From Rosa chinensis (taxonomy: Eukaryota; Streptophyta; Magnoliopsida; Rosales; Rosaceae): a stretch of DNA of 64,000 nucleotides. Shown in pieces: positions 43,371 through 57,576 of the stretch. The stretch is from the NCBI RefSeq assembly GCF_002994745.2, contig NC_037089.1, forward strand, positions 80,066,347-80,130,346, in the 5' to 3' direction. Below the pieces are notes generated by a model. It searched no databases. It saw only the letters and a list, made by a program, of their open reading frames with translations, and had not been told where the DNA came from. Positions within the stretch are counted from its first letter, which is position 1. Each line of letters begins with the position of its first letter. The position numbers and the translations under genes were made by a program.

Positions 43371-43381
43371 TTGTAGTGAGT

Positions 43382-43700
43382 CCGAGTGGGCATTCCACAA
43401 GCCACAACTACCTTCAATAATTTTGAATCATCTACCTGATCTCTTATTTTCTTTAACACACATGGAGGGATGAATGAATGTGTTGCCCCACCATCAATTA
43501 AAACATGCACTTCACTTCCCTATTATTAAGCCTCCCTTTCAATTGCTTAGTTATGGGATTTTGAACATCTCCAATTACCTGCACTGTCAAATAAGGCTCT
43601 TCCATTGCAGAAACATTTTCATCCAGGTCAATAAGATCTGCTAAAACTGGTTGCTCAAGCATCATTTCAATTTTTGGAATTTCCTCAATGAGCAAAGCCC
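43382..43700 (-). pseudogene. Gypsy protease N-terminal part and linker
   Basis: The minus strand reads VLIDGGATHSFI, the aspartic protease motif (about 43510-43475), with Gly where most families have Ser or Thr after DG. It is preceded by NPITKQLKGRLNNREVK in a shifted frame. The protease continues past the CACTA insertion at 35811. Confidence 0.88.
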
Positions 43701-44095
43701 GGCCTTACCCCCGAGTTTTCTTACACAGATGTCCTTTCTCATAGGGTTCGTCACAGAAGAAGCAAAGTCCCCTAGCTCGTCTATCATGATAGTCAGCTTG
43801 GGACCATTTTCTGTTTGTATCAGTAGATGAAGGCCTGAGTCAGGATCCACTAGGTGGTGGTAGCTGCATGGGAACTTGAGGTCTACTCCCACAAAAAGTA
43901 CTTCGCTGCTGTTGAGGGGGATCTCATCAAATCCCAGCCCCGCCGTGAATGCCTTGAAGGGGGATCTCATCAAATCCCAACCCCGCCGTGAATGCCTTGA
44001 ACGCCCAATCCCTTGCCTTGGCCACTATCTCCATCCTCTTTCTCTTTCTCTGAGACTCAATTTTTGCTAATGAGGTCTATGAGCTCCTAGATTTT
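43700..44095 (-). pseudogene. Gypsy gag C-terminus with zinc knuckle
   Basis: A minus-strand stretch RRARGLCFFCDEPYEKGHLC (about 43775-43715) is the CCHC knuckle of chromovirus gag. Upstream is a basic segment RKRKR. A 43-bp direct duplication at about 43917-44002 repeats KAFTAGLGFDEIP. The rest of gag and the 5' LTR are missing beyond 44095. Confidence 0.8.
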
Positions 44096-44109
44096 GAAGT
44101 GTTTAGGTG

Positions 44110-44345
44110 AAGGAAGATGATGGACTAACGAGTAGAGAGAAAAAGAAGATTTAAATTAATTTTTGTTTATATCTCTCTTTATTATAAAATTTATTAAGTT
44201 TAGTAGTTTTTATATGTTTAACTGTAGTTAAACCATGGTTAATATCGATAACACGTGTCAAGTTTTTACAGAGTAGTGGTATCACCACCTAAATAAAGGT
44301 GGTGAGCAAATTTGAATCCTAAAGAATGTTATCAAACGTGAGCAA
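44110..44345. repeat. Short dispersed repeat, inverted partner of 12850-13050
   Basis: Contains GTGGTATCACCACC and CAAATTTGAATCC, matching the reverse complement of 12850-13050 over its length. Class unknown. Confidence 0.6.
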
Positions 44346-44734
44346 GGGGGCACTAGTCACTACACCTATGGGCACGTAATCTTTAATAGTCTCTGCACCA
44401 TCGCTAAACAATCGTGGCTAAGTGGACCAATATCAGCGAATCAAATTCGTAGTCTATGGCCAATTTTTTTTTTTTTTTTTTTGTGGTGATTAAACAAGTG
44501 TTTAGATCAAACGGGACTCGAATTCCAGGAGGAAGGAGAGGTCAGATTATTCCACGGGTATCAAAATTGCGTATATTACATGTTTGATTGCAAGAATTGG
44601 GTTGGTTTTACCAAATCAGAGTTTATTTTGGGGCTTTATGTGTATATCCTCATTTAGTGTAAACAATCCATTTTACAAATGGTAAAGAATATCCTCCTTT
44701 CAAAAAAAAAAAATATATCCTCATAAATTGCATA

Positions 44735-45632
44735 GGGAGATTCTATTCATATCTCCAAAATTAGTATTTGTACCTCTTTCTTTTTCCAAATTATAGTTGA
44801 CTTTGTCAACTCGTGCTAAATTACCAATAAGAACACAAAAAGAAGGAAAAAAAAAAAAAAACTTTTTTTCTTTTATAATTTTTTTAACCCCATCCCACTC
44901 CTCCCCTCCCATGATGTCAGTGAGGTCTAAAACTGTGACATCCACGATATTAGTTATCATAAATAACCAACAGGTCACAGCTCACAAAAAAAAAAAAAAA
45001 AGTTTCTTCTTACCGTTACAAACAGTATGTTTCGATGAGACAATTCACAAAATTCTAAGCTGTGCATTGCCTATCATATTGCTGCTTGCGCTTTTTTTCC
45101 AACTTGAAACAATTAGTAAATATGTGTCTCTCTCCAAGTTAAGCAGCATTATGTTTGACCGGCTTTGGAACACCATGACCACTTTCAGTACGGGCATCTG
45201 TACGTAAATCATAATTAAGTGGTGAAAACTTTGTATCCAAAAACTCAGTTTAATTAAAAATTTTGAGAATTGGGAGTAATATCTAAACATCTCAGATAGC
45301 AGTACACCAATGTGCTTCTATATTCAATTAATTTAATAAAAAATACTGTATTGATTACCAACTGGAGATTTTTTTTTTTTTTAAATTATATGAAGTGTAA
45401 AATAGGATTGTGAAATCTTCAAAAATTGAATGAGGTTCGACTACTGATTTTGGAGGTATGAATAGAACGTAAAATAAGAAGTTTTTATTGATTTTATTGG
45501 ACGATTCGCATTGTGGGAAAATTAGGGAGGTATAGATAGCAAATTTGTTATCTATAAAAGTAAGTTGGAGGTCTATTAAGTTGGGAGGTCCAAATGCCAA
45601 CTTTGGAGGTATGAATAGAAGCTCATGATCCC
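44735..45632. mobile_element. Mutator-like non-autonomous element, 898 bp
   Basis: The left end GGGAGATTCTATTCATATC and the right end read inward GGGATCATGAGCTTCTATTC share GGGA and TTCTATTCATAYCTCCAAA. The 9-bp duplication AATTGCATA lies at 44726-44734 and 45633-45641. An internal copy of the end motif (about 45430-45460) suggests partial duplication. No transposase is present. Confidence 0.85.
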
Positions 45633-45977
45633 AATTGCATATCCTCTAAAATTTGCATCCATGAATCCAATTCCTACTTCAAAAGTCAAACACAAATAAT
45701 GATGAGCTATGTGAGCGATGGATGTTGCATAATGATTCCATTTGATTTTTGATAACACCCCTCATGGACAAAATTAAAACGTATTAATTAACATTCTAAT
45801 TTAATCATAAAATTTCATCTCCTTCGTCTTCCAAACGTATTCGACACTTTTGTTGTCAATGTATTTGGATCTAGTCATCCTCTCGTTTACCAATATTTGT
45901 TGGTCTTTGACTCCTTCTTTAGCTTATAGCATTTATATCCATAAACTTGACGTGTATTCTCTCTAGCTAGCTCGCAC

Positions 45978-45985
45978 TTTATATT
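45978..45985 (+). promoter_or_regulatory. Putative TATA box of the PLC-like gene
   Basis: TTTATATT lies about 145 bp upstream of the ATG at 46130, with a CT/AG-rich leader between. This is the best-placed AT core, but no transcript start is known. Confidence 0.4.
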
Positions 45986-46129
45986 TGTCAACTTCAAATA
46001 AACCCCTGCAGACCAGTACGGCTAGCTCCTTCGTTTTCTCAGCCATATCAAAAACTGAGAAACCCAAGTTGATTGGCCGCTTCAAAAATCAAAACCCGAC
46101 CAGCCACTCCCTATCATTTCGGTTCTAAC

Positions 46130-46460
46130 ATGAAGACGACTCGGCACAGCTTCCTTCTGGTTCTACTTCTGGTTATGTCTCTTGCTGTGTTTTCATGTGT
46201 CGTCATAGCTTGCTCCGACGGACAGTGCAAGGTTTGCGCCTCCTTAATCTTCTCATTCTTCTTGGTATCAATCATATATAATAATAGTTTTCAAAGGATA
46301 TGACTTGGTCGAATGTGGTTTACGTAGCTCTTAGATCAGTGCTCGACAGACGGAGATTGTGAGGCGGGGCTTTACTGTTTCAGTTGCCCTTTTGAGTTTT
46401 TAGGCTCCAGATGTGTGAGATCGACCACCACCAACCAATTCCAGCTTTTGGTACGTTACC

Positions 46461-46497
<37 letters not shown>

Positions 46498-49019
46498 ATA
46501 CACAGACACACACGACTTAGTGAGTCGCGCACTTTTTGTCTCTGCGAAGTTTCCCAACTCTAGCTCCTTGACGATTGCCCAGCAAAGTGAAAACTGCGAT
46601 TTTTCGGTGTAAAAGTGTCTACCAATGGCTATAAAGGGGCCAACTGCTGTCATTGGGCTTAGAGTCATAACCTCTTCTCATCATATAGGCCTTGTTAGAA
46701 GTCATCTTTGTGTTAAATCCAGTCGGACCCAAAATCTTATAGCCACTATTTCACATTTTCACGTGACACGTCTAATTTAAGTATAAAGCTTTATTTAAAA
46801 AATAAAAAAAAAGTATAAAGTTGTACAATTAAGCTACCTCATGTTTGTCCTGCGATACACCTGAGTTACTCTGTCATCCTTTGAAATCGTGAACATTGTA
46901 TCGGTAGAATTGACAATTATATACTGGCATGTTTGTTAGGCACCCTGATTGAACATTGAAGAGTGTCTAACTTTCTCGTCAATGAGGTTAGACCTTAGGA
47001 CATATCTCCGGCCAATAGATATGGGTTAAAGTGATGCATTATTACATCAATGCATTCAAATGCTAATACATGTGTCTTTTTTTTTCTTTTATACTAGTCT
47101 GCAATTACATACCCTGCGTATGTACAATAAAATTTTTATTTAAAAAAAAAAATAGAAAAGTGGTAGTTATTGCAGAAAAATAGATTTAGTGGTAGTTATT
47201 GCAGAAAGAAAATAGTGAGAGAGAAAAGTGGGGGTTGGGAAATCTTTTTTTTTTAATTTTTTTAATAAAAATATATTTTATAATTGTCATATTTATCCTT
47301 GTAATTTAATTTCTTCTCAAATTTTTTTAATCTTTTAGGGTTAAATATGTCAAAATTTTCAATTTTGGCTAACAAACCCTATTCTCTTAATAATAGTATA
47401 GATATATAGTTATTAGGCTTTAAAATAAGAACTACGGATTTTGTAGTCACTTGTTTTGTTTCATCACATGGTAACATTGGAGTTGAACTTGTACTTTTAT
47501 ATGATTTATCAAATACAAATAAGAATTTGTTTGTTAAATGATATGTTTAGTGTATATGATCCAACTTAGTCGTTGAAATTGATTTGTGAGATGTGAAGAC
47601 ATGGAATATCATCTTATCATTTGCTACACAAGCTTGGTACTTTATTTTCTAGTAGCATTACTAATTAATCTCAAATGGGATCTTAAGTAAGATTTGCTTA
47701 TTTGTGGTTCTACAGAATAGTTCTCTACCATTCAACAAATATGCATTTTTGACAACCCACAATGCTTTTGCCATCGAAGGAGAGCCATCTCATACCGGAG
47801 TCCCTCGTGTTACCTTGACGAATCAAGAAGACACTGTCACTCAACAACTTAACAATGGAGTTAGAGCCCTGATGCTTGATACCTATGATTTTAAAGGAGA
47901 TGTCTGGTTGTGCCATTCCTTCAAAGGACAATGCCATGACTACACTGCATTTGTAAGCAAACCAACTTCCCTATTTCACTTCGTTTTCATTACAGATGTT
48001 GCCAAAATGTGTTACCTATTACCTCAAAATTGCAGGAGCCAGCTATAGATACATTAAACGAAATCCAAGCATTTTTATCAGCAAATCCAGGAGAAATCGT
48101 GACATTGATATTAGAGGACTATGTTGAAGCTTTAAATGGACTGACAAATGTTTTCAAATCTGCCGGATTGATGAAATACTGGTTTCCGGTATCAAACATG
48201 CCCAAAAGTGGTCAGGATTGGCCGCTGGTTAGCGATATGGTTGCCAAGAACCAAAGGCTACTTGTATTCACTTCAAAACAAGAGAAGGAACAATCCGAAG
48301 GGATTGCATACCAGTGGAACTACATGGTTGAAAACGAGTGTAAGAATCAACCAACTAAATTAAGCAACTTAGGATTTTTTTTTTTTTTTTTTCGGTTCAG
48401 TAATGTTGTGTCAGTTTATCTCTTAATTATTCGAGAGCAAGAAAATTTGTAGATGGAGATGATGGAATGGAAGCGGGAAGCTGTTCAAACAGAGGTGAAT
48501 CGTCGCCTCTAAATGACAAGACTAAATCATTGGTGCTGGTTAACTATTTTGGGTCATTTCCCATTAAGCAGCTCTCATGTCAATTCAATTCTGAGGATTT
48601 GGTTAGCATGCTTTACACTTGCTATTGTGCTGCTGGAAACCGGTGGGCGAATTTTGTTGCGGTTGATTTTTACAAAGTAATGCACATACTTTTTCTCTTG
48701 GTTTAGTAATTAAGCACCGAAAAATCGACAATGTAATTGGAATTAATTACATTTCTGTCGGTTTTGTGATGCAGAGGAGTGGAGGGGAGGATCATTTCAA
48801 GCTACAGACACTCTCAATGGAGAACTCATATGTGGATGTAACGATGTCCATGCATGTGTGGTAAGCTATGAAATATGATACTTCATCATATATTCCATTT
48901 CACCATCTGGCCTAATTGAGTTTTTGGTGAGCAAAAGTATGTTCATGAAGATAACAACTTTGATAATTGTTGTTCTTTTTTGCTTGCAGCCAGAATCAAC
49001 AACACCCTGTAAGGTATAG
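46130..49019 (+). CDS. PI-PLC X-domain-containing secreted protein, seven exons
   Basis: Exons: 46130-46231, 46328-46450, 47716-47952, 48036-48339, 48453-48676, 48777-48860 and 48990-49019, giving 367 codons, all with GT-AG introns. Residues 1-28 are a signal peptide (hydrophobic LLVLLLVMSLAVF). A Cys-rich segment follows (residues 28-65, CSTDGDCEAGLYCFSC). The PLC X-like domain begins at LPFNKYAFLTTHNAF (His in THN), with VRALMLDTYD and WLCHSF holding the second catalytic His, then GEIVTLILEDYV. The family (relatives of Arabidopsis At5g67130) lacks the Y and C2 domains of true PLC and substrates are not established. The ATG at 46130 is chosen because the signal peptide follows at once. Exon 6 is in frame only if the acceptor two bases downstream of the usual one is used. 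Intron 2 carries a Helitron and a CT repeat. Confidence 0.88.
46464..46496. repeat. CT microsatellite in intron 2
   Basis: About 15 CT units just inside the 5' part of intron 2 of the PLC-like gene; length is likely polymorphic. Confidence 0.95.
47094..47402 (-). mobile_element. Non-autonomous Helitron in PLC-like intron 2, 309 bp
   Basis: On the minus strand it begins TCTATACTATTATTAAGAG and ends with hairpin TACATAC-GCAGG-GTATGTA, then CTAG, inserted between A and T without duplication. It is related to 39632-39914, which lies inside the CACTA element. Confidence 0.87.
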
Positions 49020-50176
49020 AAGGGAGCATCATTGTAATTTATCAATCAGCTTATCTTGAGATATGTAGTCTTTATAGACAATCAAATCAGATATCTCGAA
49101 AATAGTTATCAGGCTTTTACAAAATCAAATTGAGTCAGTTCCTTAAAGCAAACACTAGCGCTTATTGATGGTGGGCAAAAATATGATTAAATTGAAGGTA
49201 GTTGCACTGCATAAAAATGGGTATAAAATTAGTAAAAAAAAAAAAAACAATTCCATTATTGAGACTTGCACGGATTTCTAGCAACTAATATCCTGACTAA
49301 CTAGACTACAACGGATTTCTAGCATCTAATAAAATAGGTTGTTTATAACACATAGCTTGTATGAGGGCCGGGCTCAATTATGTTTAGCAGGCTTGGAAGA
49401 TGCGTGACTCACAACTCTTTAGTGTTTAGAGTTCCTAGGTGAATATCACTTAGAATGAAAGCTCCAAGGTTTAGGACGGATCCAGATAAAAAATAAAAAT
49501 AAAAGGTCTATCCTTCCTAAAGCTTATGTTATTCCAAAACGAACAAACTTTGAAGATCCCGTAAATAAATAAAGAAATGTATGTTGGAGGGAAAACATCC
49601 AGAATATTGAGAAAAATATTTAATTGTGGATTTCACTCTTATTGCCCAACGTACCTTGCCTACCTTATAAATGCTTCCTCTATTTGAATCATTGAAAACA
49701 AACAATCAGCAGAGTTTCGATCTTTTCACTTTTGTTCTAGCTTCAAGAGGCCAGACCTCCCTCCTCCGAGGCGGCATTGAGAAACAGGTTCTTCTTTAAT
49801 TTTTCTCTACAAAATTTCAAAATTTTCAGTTCTATAATTCTGGGCTGGGGAGGAACTCCGTCGATCGCTTTGTCTGTGCTGCTTTCCTTTTATTTTCTAG
49901 ATTTTCTCTATCTGCTGCGTATTTGATTTTTCTGTCTTTGTTGAATTGTTGTTTGGGCTGCTCTTGTCTTTGCCTTTTGGGCTTTCAACAGTGAAACTTA
50001 CTTCACAGAACCCTAAAGGCAGGAAGATTTGTATAATTAAATATTTGAATGTGCACTTATAAATGTAAATGTTCTTACCAGCGATTAATGTACTAATTAA
50101 CCACATACCAGTGCAGCACATTGACAGTTCAAACTGATTTAATAAGAAAAAGGAATTGTCCGTGCGTGCTCAACTG
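49020..50176. other. Intergenic stretch with a possible promoter and leader
   Basis: No gene is readable. A TATA-like CTTATAAATGC at about 49665 is followed by a CT-rich leader and a possible donor, AACAGGTTCTTC at about 49784-49795, which would fit a 5' untranslated exon on the + strand. No coding exon follows before the dispersed repeat at 50177. Direct short repeats of ACGGATTTCTAGCA (49270 and 49312) are present. Confidence 0.35.
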
Positions 50177-51473
50177 TTAATGTGCTTATACATGTCCGAG
50201 TGTTTAATTTGTTATATTTTCCAGTGAATTGTGGCCAACAGAAACTGATTGAATGTAAATCTATAAGGATAGTTTGGCGAAAATGGTGCAAGGGAAGTTG
50301 CTTTGTTGGATTTTTTAAAGAGTTAAATCTGTAGTCAAACTTGTCGAGTTGCTTTAAGAAGTTAACTGTCTCTTAAATTCGTTAACAGGAGAGCAAGCTT
50401 AGGACCTTTAAACACGAAATAAAGAACAAGAAGCTGGTTTGACAAACCTCTTAGCAAACTAGGGCCTTTGTGTAACTTTATTTAACGAAAGTGCTAAATT
50501 CTCAGAGTGTTTCTAGGAATTTTCATGTGATAGGTTACAAGTCGAATGATTGAGATTTGCCAAGTTTTTTATGAAGATGGTAAAAGGTAGTTCTATAGTT
50601 TGCAATCTGCAAAATATTATAGGTATAATAAAATATAATAGTACAAATGTCAATTGTGTGTGTTAAGAGACTAGTAATTTTTTATTTGGTTATTATCTCT
50701 TTAAAATAGCATGACTAATGGGTTTTGAGACTTCTGATATAGCACAGCAGAGCAACAGTAATCATTTGTAAGGAATTTAATATAAAAAGAATTTCAGTGG
50801 TTCTTTATTTATTTATATATGTGGTCATTCACAAACAAACTAGAATCATAAGTATGTAGACCTGACAAATTGCACAAGATACGATAACATGACACGAACA
50901 CGGATGAAATTATAAGGATTTGGTTTGAGGTTTGTTCGTTCGGTTCCATATAGGATCACCACGATAAGAATACGAATTTTAATTGTTCGGTTTAGTGTTA
51001 ATCTATTAATACGATAAAAACCATTAACATAAGACATAAACATACTAGAATCATGAGTAGACTTGGCAAATTGCACACAATACAATAACACGACATGAAC
51101 ACTAATGAAATTATAAGGATTTGGTTTGAGGTTTATGCTTTGGTTCCATATAGGGTCACCACGATAAGAAAACAAATTTTAATGATTCGGTTTAGTGTTA
51201 GGCTGAGTTTGGGATTGCTGTGCTGTGAGAAAAATCACTTCTGAACTTGCTGTCAGAATAAGCAACTAAGGTGTTTGGTAAACTGTTTTTAAAAGTGTTG
51301 TGAGAACGAAGAGCAATTTTTAGGTGTTTGGTAAGTTGCAAAGCAAAAGTGCTTTGGCTGTGTATAATTACTAAAATAGTCATACATGCTAAGATATGCT
51401 ACTAAAATACATAATTTTATTTTTTGATTATGTAACCATACCAAATAAAAAAAATTCTCATGTATTATCCTTA

Positions 51474-51768
51474 GAGCAACTCCAACAGCTTCCCTATAAT
51501 TTATGTATTATAGAGAAGCAAAAGTCAAAACTTTAGTCTCTTTTTCTTCTCCAACTCCAACAGATTCCCTATTTTACAACAATCTCTCAAATCTCCATAT
51601 TCTTCCTTAAAATTTTAGAGTTTGCTGTAAATATAGGGAATTTGGTTTTCTCTTTCCTCACTTTCCCTAAAATATGGATAGTTATAGGGAATCTGTTTGA
51701 GCAAAAGAGGCTTATTTTTCCCTAAAGTAGAGAAAAATTAAAATATAGGGAATCTGTTAGAGTTGCTC
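51474..51768. mobile_element. Tourist-like MITE, 295 bp
   Basis: Ends GAGCAACTCCAACAGCTTCC and, read inward, GAGCAACTCTAACAGATTCC; TTA at 51471-51473 and 51769-51771. It is AT-rich, with internal repeats of AACAGATTCCCTAT (51558-51571), and has no coding sequence. Confidence 0.9.
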
Positions 51769-51771
51769 TTA

Positions 51772-51996
51772 TACCCTTGCTTGGACCGAATAAAATATTT
51801 ACTTTAAAACTCTTCAATAAGCATATTATGTTTTACTATTACGAATAAGTCTATAATATTTGGATTAATTTCCCGACCATAGTTCAACGGGAACCATTAC
51901 ACAAATATACTAAAGTTACTTGAAATTTGTAACCAAATGCTAAGTAGATGCATTCATTAGACTTTGTGCAATTGTATTTCTTAACACCTCCATTTC
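51772..51996. other. Sequence between MITE and kinase fragment
   Basis: AT-rich with no recognisable exon; probably remnant intron or 3' part of the MAP kinase pseudogene, whose catalytic C-lobe exons are missing here. Confidence 0.3.
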
Positions 51997-51999
51997 TTA

Positions 52000-54079
<2,080 letters not shown>

Positions 54080-57000
54080 AATCGACCGTTAGATGTCATT
54101 ATGACGAAAAGACATAATTATGGTCAAAATTTCAATTATTTTCATCATCATTTGGGTCTTGATCTATTAGGTCAACCCTAAACCCTAAATACCACATAAA
54201 ACTAATATGCTCATAATCGATCACTCACAACTTTTTTTTTCGATCTGCCAGCTCTCGCACTCTCGTGACTATGACATGTATCAACTGATGTAAAAATTTT
54301 AAAAAGTTTATCCACTCATGGTTAAGCTCCCCTTAGGGAGTTATAAATGTATAAGTGGTTGAGCGCTTTATTTGACATCTAAATGATGGCGGATCGAGTT
54401 AATTTTTTTACACAATAATTATTAATACACTATAAATAGATGGATAATGTCAAATTTATCGATTTTCAATTTCGATTGTTTAGATAGCACGAAATCCTTA
54501 TTAACTTATTTATTAGTTGTATTGAAAAAATATACCTTACATGAGGAACAAGGTCGATGAAACAAAATTTATCAAAATCGGCCGTTGGATGTCATCATGA
54601 TAAGAAGATATAATTATGGTCAAAATTTCAGCTATTTTCCAAGTTGTTTGGGTCTTGATATACTAGGTCAACCCTAAACCCTAAATACAACATAAAACTA
54701 ATATGCTCATAACCAATCACTCACAACTTCTTTTTTCGATCTGTCAGCTCTCACACTCTTGTGGTTATGACCTACCTCAACTGATATAAAAATTTCATAA
54801 AGTTTATCCACTCATGGTTAAGCTCCCCTTAGGGAGTTATAAGTGTATAAATGGTTGACCGCTTTATTTGACATCTAAATGATGGCGGATCGGGTTAATT
54901 TTTTTACACAATAATTATTAATACGCTATAAATAGATGATTTTCAGTTTCGATTGTTTAGATCGCACAAAATCCTTACTAATGCGGTTTAATTTGTTTAT
55001 TAGTTGTATTGAAAAATATAACTTTCACGAGGAACAAGGTAGATGAAACATAATTTATAAAAATCGGCCGTTGGATGTCATTATGACAAAAAGAGATAAT
55101 TATGGTCAAAATTTCATCTATTTCATCATCCTTTGGGTCTTGATCTACTAGGTCAACCCTAAACCCTAAATATCACATAAAACTAATATGCTCATAACCG
55201 ATCACTCACAACTTTTTTTTTTCGATCTGTCAGCTCTCACACTCTCGTGGTTATGACCTACATCAACTGATATAAAAATTTCAGAAAGTTTATCCACTCA
55301 TGGCTAAGCTCTCCTTAGGGAGTTATAAGTGTATAAGTGGTTGACTGCTTTATTTGACATCTAAATGATGGCGGATTGGATTAATTTTTGTACACAATAA
55401 TTATTAATACTCTATAAATAGATGGAATCCTTACATGCCTACTAATGTTGTTTAACTTATTTATTAGTTGTATTGAAAAATATACCTTTCCATGAGGAAC
55501 AACGTGGAGGAAACATAATTTATCAAAATCAGCCGTTGGATGTCATCATGATAAGAAGATATAATTGTGGTCAAAATTTCAGCTATTTTCGAAGTTGTTT
55601 GAGTCTCAATCTACTAGGTCAACCCTAAACCCTAAATCTCACATAAAACTAATATGCTCATAACCGATCACTAACAACTTCTTTTTTCAATCTGCCAGCT
55701 CTCACACTCTTGTGGTTATGACCTACATCAACTGATATAAAAATTTCAGAAAGTTTATCCACTCATGTTTAAGCTCTCCTTGGGGAGTTATAAGTGTATA
55801 AGTGGTTGACTGCTTTATTTGACATCTAAATGATGGCGGATTGAGTTAATTTTTGTACACAATAAATATTAATACGCTATAAATAGATGGATAATGTCAA
55901 ATTTATCGATTTTCAGTTTCAATTGTTTAGACCGCACAAAATCCTTACATGCCTACTAATGCGGTTTAACTTATTTATTAGTTGTATTGAAAAATATACC
56001 TTCCATGAGAAACAATGCGGAGGAAACAGAATTTATCAAAATCGGCCGTTGGATGTCATCATGATAAGAAGATATAATTATGGTCAAAATTTAAGCTATT
56101 TTCGAAGTTGTTTGGGTCTCGATCTACAATGTCAACCCTAAACTCTAAATACCACATAAAACTAATATGCTCATAACCGATCACTCACAATTTCTTTTTT
56201 CGATCTGTCAACTCTCACACTCTCGTGGTTATGACCTACATCAACTGATATAAAAATTTCAGAAAGTTTATCCACTCATGGTTAAGCTCTCCTTAGGGAG
56301 TTATAAGTGTATAAGTGGTTGACTGCTTTATTTGACATCTAAATGATGGCGGATCGGGTTAATTTTCGTACACAATGATTATTAATACGCTATTACGCTA
56401 TAAATAGATGGATAATGTTAAATTTATCGATTTTTAATTTCAATTGTTTAGACCGCACGAAATCCTTACATGCCCACTAATGTGGTTTAACTTTATTAGT
56501 TGTGTTGAAAAAATATACCTTACATGAGGAACAAGGTGGAGGAAACAGAATTTATCAAAATCGACCGTTGGATGTCATCATGATAAGAAGATATAATTGT
56601 GGTCAAAATTTCAGCTATTTTCGAAGTTGTTTGGGTCTCAATCTACTACGTCAACCCTAAACCCTAAATCCCACATAAAACTAATATGCTCATAACTGAT
56701 CACTAACAACTTCTTTTTTTCGATCTGTCAGCTCTCACACTCTCGTGGTTATGACCTACCTCAACTGATATAAAAATTTCAGAAAGTTTATCCACTCATG
56801 GTTAAGCTCCCCTTAGGGAGTTATAAGTGTATAAGTGGTTGACCGCTTTATTTGATATCTAAATGATGACGGATCAAGTTAATTTTTTTACAAAATAATT
56901 ACTAATATGCTATAATATATGGATAATGTCAAATTTATCAATTTCAGTTTCAATTGTTTAGATTGCACTACATCTTGTTTATTAGTTGTATTGAAAAATA

Positions 57001-57400
57001 TACCTTCCATGAGGAACAATGTGGAGGAAATAGAATTTATTAAAATCTGCCGTTAGATGTCATCATGATAAGAAGATATAATTATGGTCAAAATTTGAGC
57101 TATTTTCGTCGTGGTTTGGGTCTCGATCTAGTAGGTCAACCATAAACCTTAAATACCACATAAAACTAATATGCTCATAACCGCTCACTCGTAACTTATT
57201 TTTGCGATATGTCAGCTCTCACGCTCTCATGGCTAGGAGTTATATCGACTAATATAATTTATGAAAAGTATATACCTTTCGTAAGCAACAATGTTTAGGG
57301 TATAACTAGCTTATTAGTTGTAATAAAAAGTATACATTTCGTAAGCAACAATGTATAGAAAATATAATTTATGAAAATCGACCGTAGGATGTTATCATGA
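54080..57400. repeat. Tandem satellite, seven to eight units of about 465-520 bp
   Basis: The motif CCGTTGGATGTCATCATGAT or a close variant recurs at about 54086, 54592, 55067, 55532, 56045, 56564, 57049 and 57380, giving spacings of 506, 475, 465, 513, 519, 485 and 331. Each unit also has AGGTCAACCCTAAACCCTAA, TCATAACCGATCACTCACAA, CTCTCACACTCTCGTGGTTA, TTTATCCACTCATGGTTAAG and GTGTATAAGTGGTTGACTGC. The outer units are truncated. No coding sequence. It sits inside the 11.3-kb PIF-bounded segment. Confidence 0.92.
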
Positions 57401-57576
57401 TAAAAATAAATGGTTATGATCAAAATTTGAGCTATTTTCGTCGTGGTTTGGGTCTCGATCTAGTAGGTCAACCCTAAACCTTAAATATCACATAAAACTA
57501 ATATGTTCATAACTGCTCACTCGTAATTTATTTTTTCGATTTGTCAGCTCTCACGCTCTCATGGCTAGGAGCTATT

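Larger units (their letters stand above)
35812..43378 (-). mobile_element. CACTA (En/Spm) transposon, 7.57 kb, defective
   Basis: The termini are CACTACAAGAGAAAAT at both ends in inverted orientation. The 3-bp AGT lies at 35808-35810 and 43379-43381; one extra A (35811) separates the left copy from the element. Without the insertion the chromovirus protease frame continues. Subterminal regions hold many GCGACAAC/GTTGTCGC motifs, the likely transposase sites. The only transposase-related coding part is a DUF4216-bearing C-terminal region (40101-40960, minus). The catalytic TNP2 core is missing, so the element is non-autonomous. It carries a nested Mutator-like MITE and a Helitron. Confidence 0.93.
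29533..44095 (-). mobile_element. Degenerate chromodomain-bearing Ty3/gypsy element (chromovirus)
   Basis: Minus-strand order is gag knuckle, protease, RT, RNase H, integrase, chromodomain, then a purine-rich tract. RT before integrase and a chromodomain at the integrase end mark a chromovirus. It is split by solo LTR 2 (32975-35705) and the CACTA element (35812-43378). The 5' LTR and most of gag are missing beyond about 44095. The 3' LTR probably begins at about 29907 (TGATGAGATCCCC after GGGTGGTGGGA) and runs toward lower coordinates; its outer end is not resolved between about 29640 and 29535. The element is dead. Confidence 0.9.

Noticed and set aside
44350..44370. GTCACTACACCTATGG as a second CACTA-element end
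   Set aside because: No matching inverted end or 3-bp duplication nearby.
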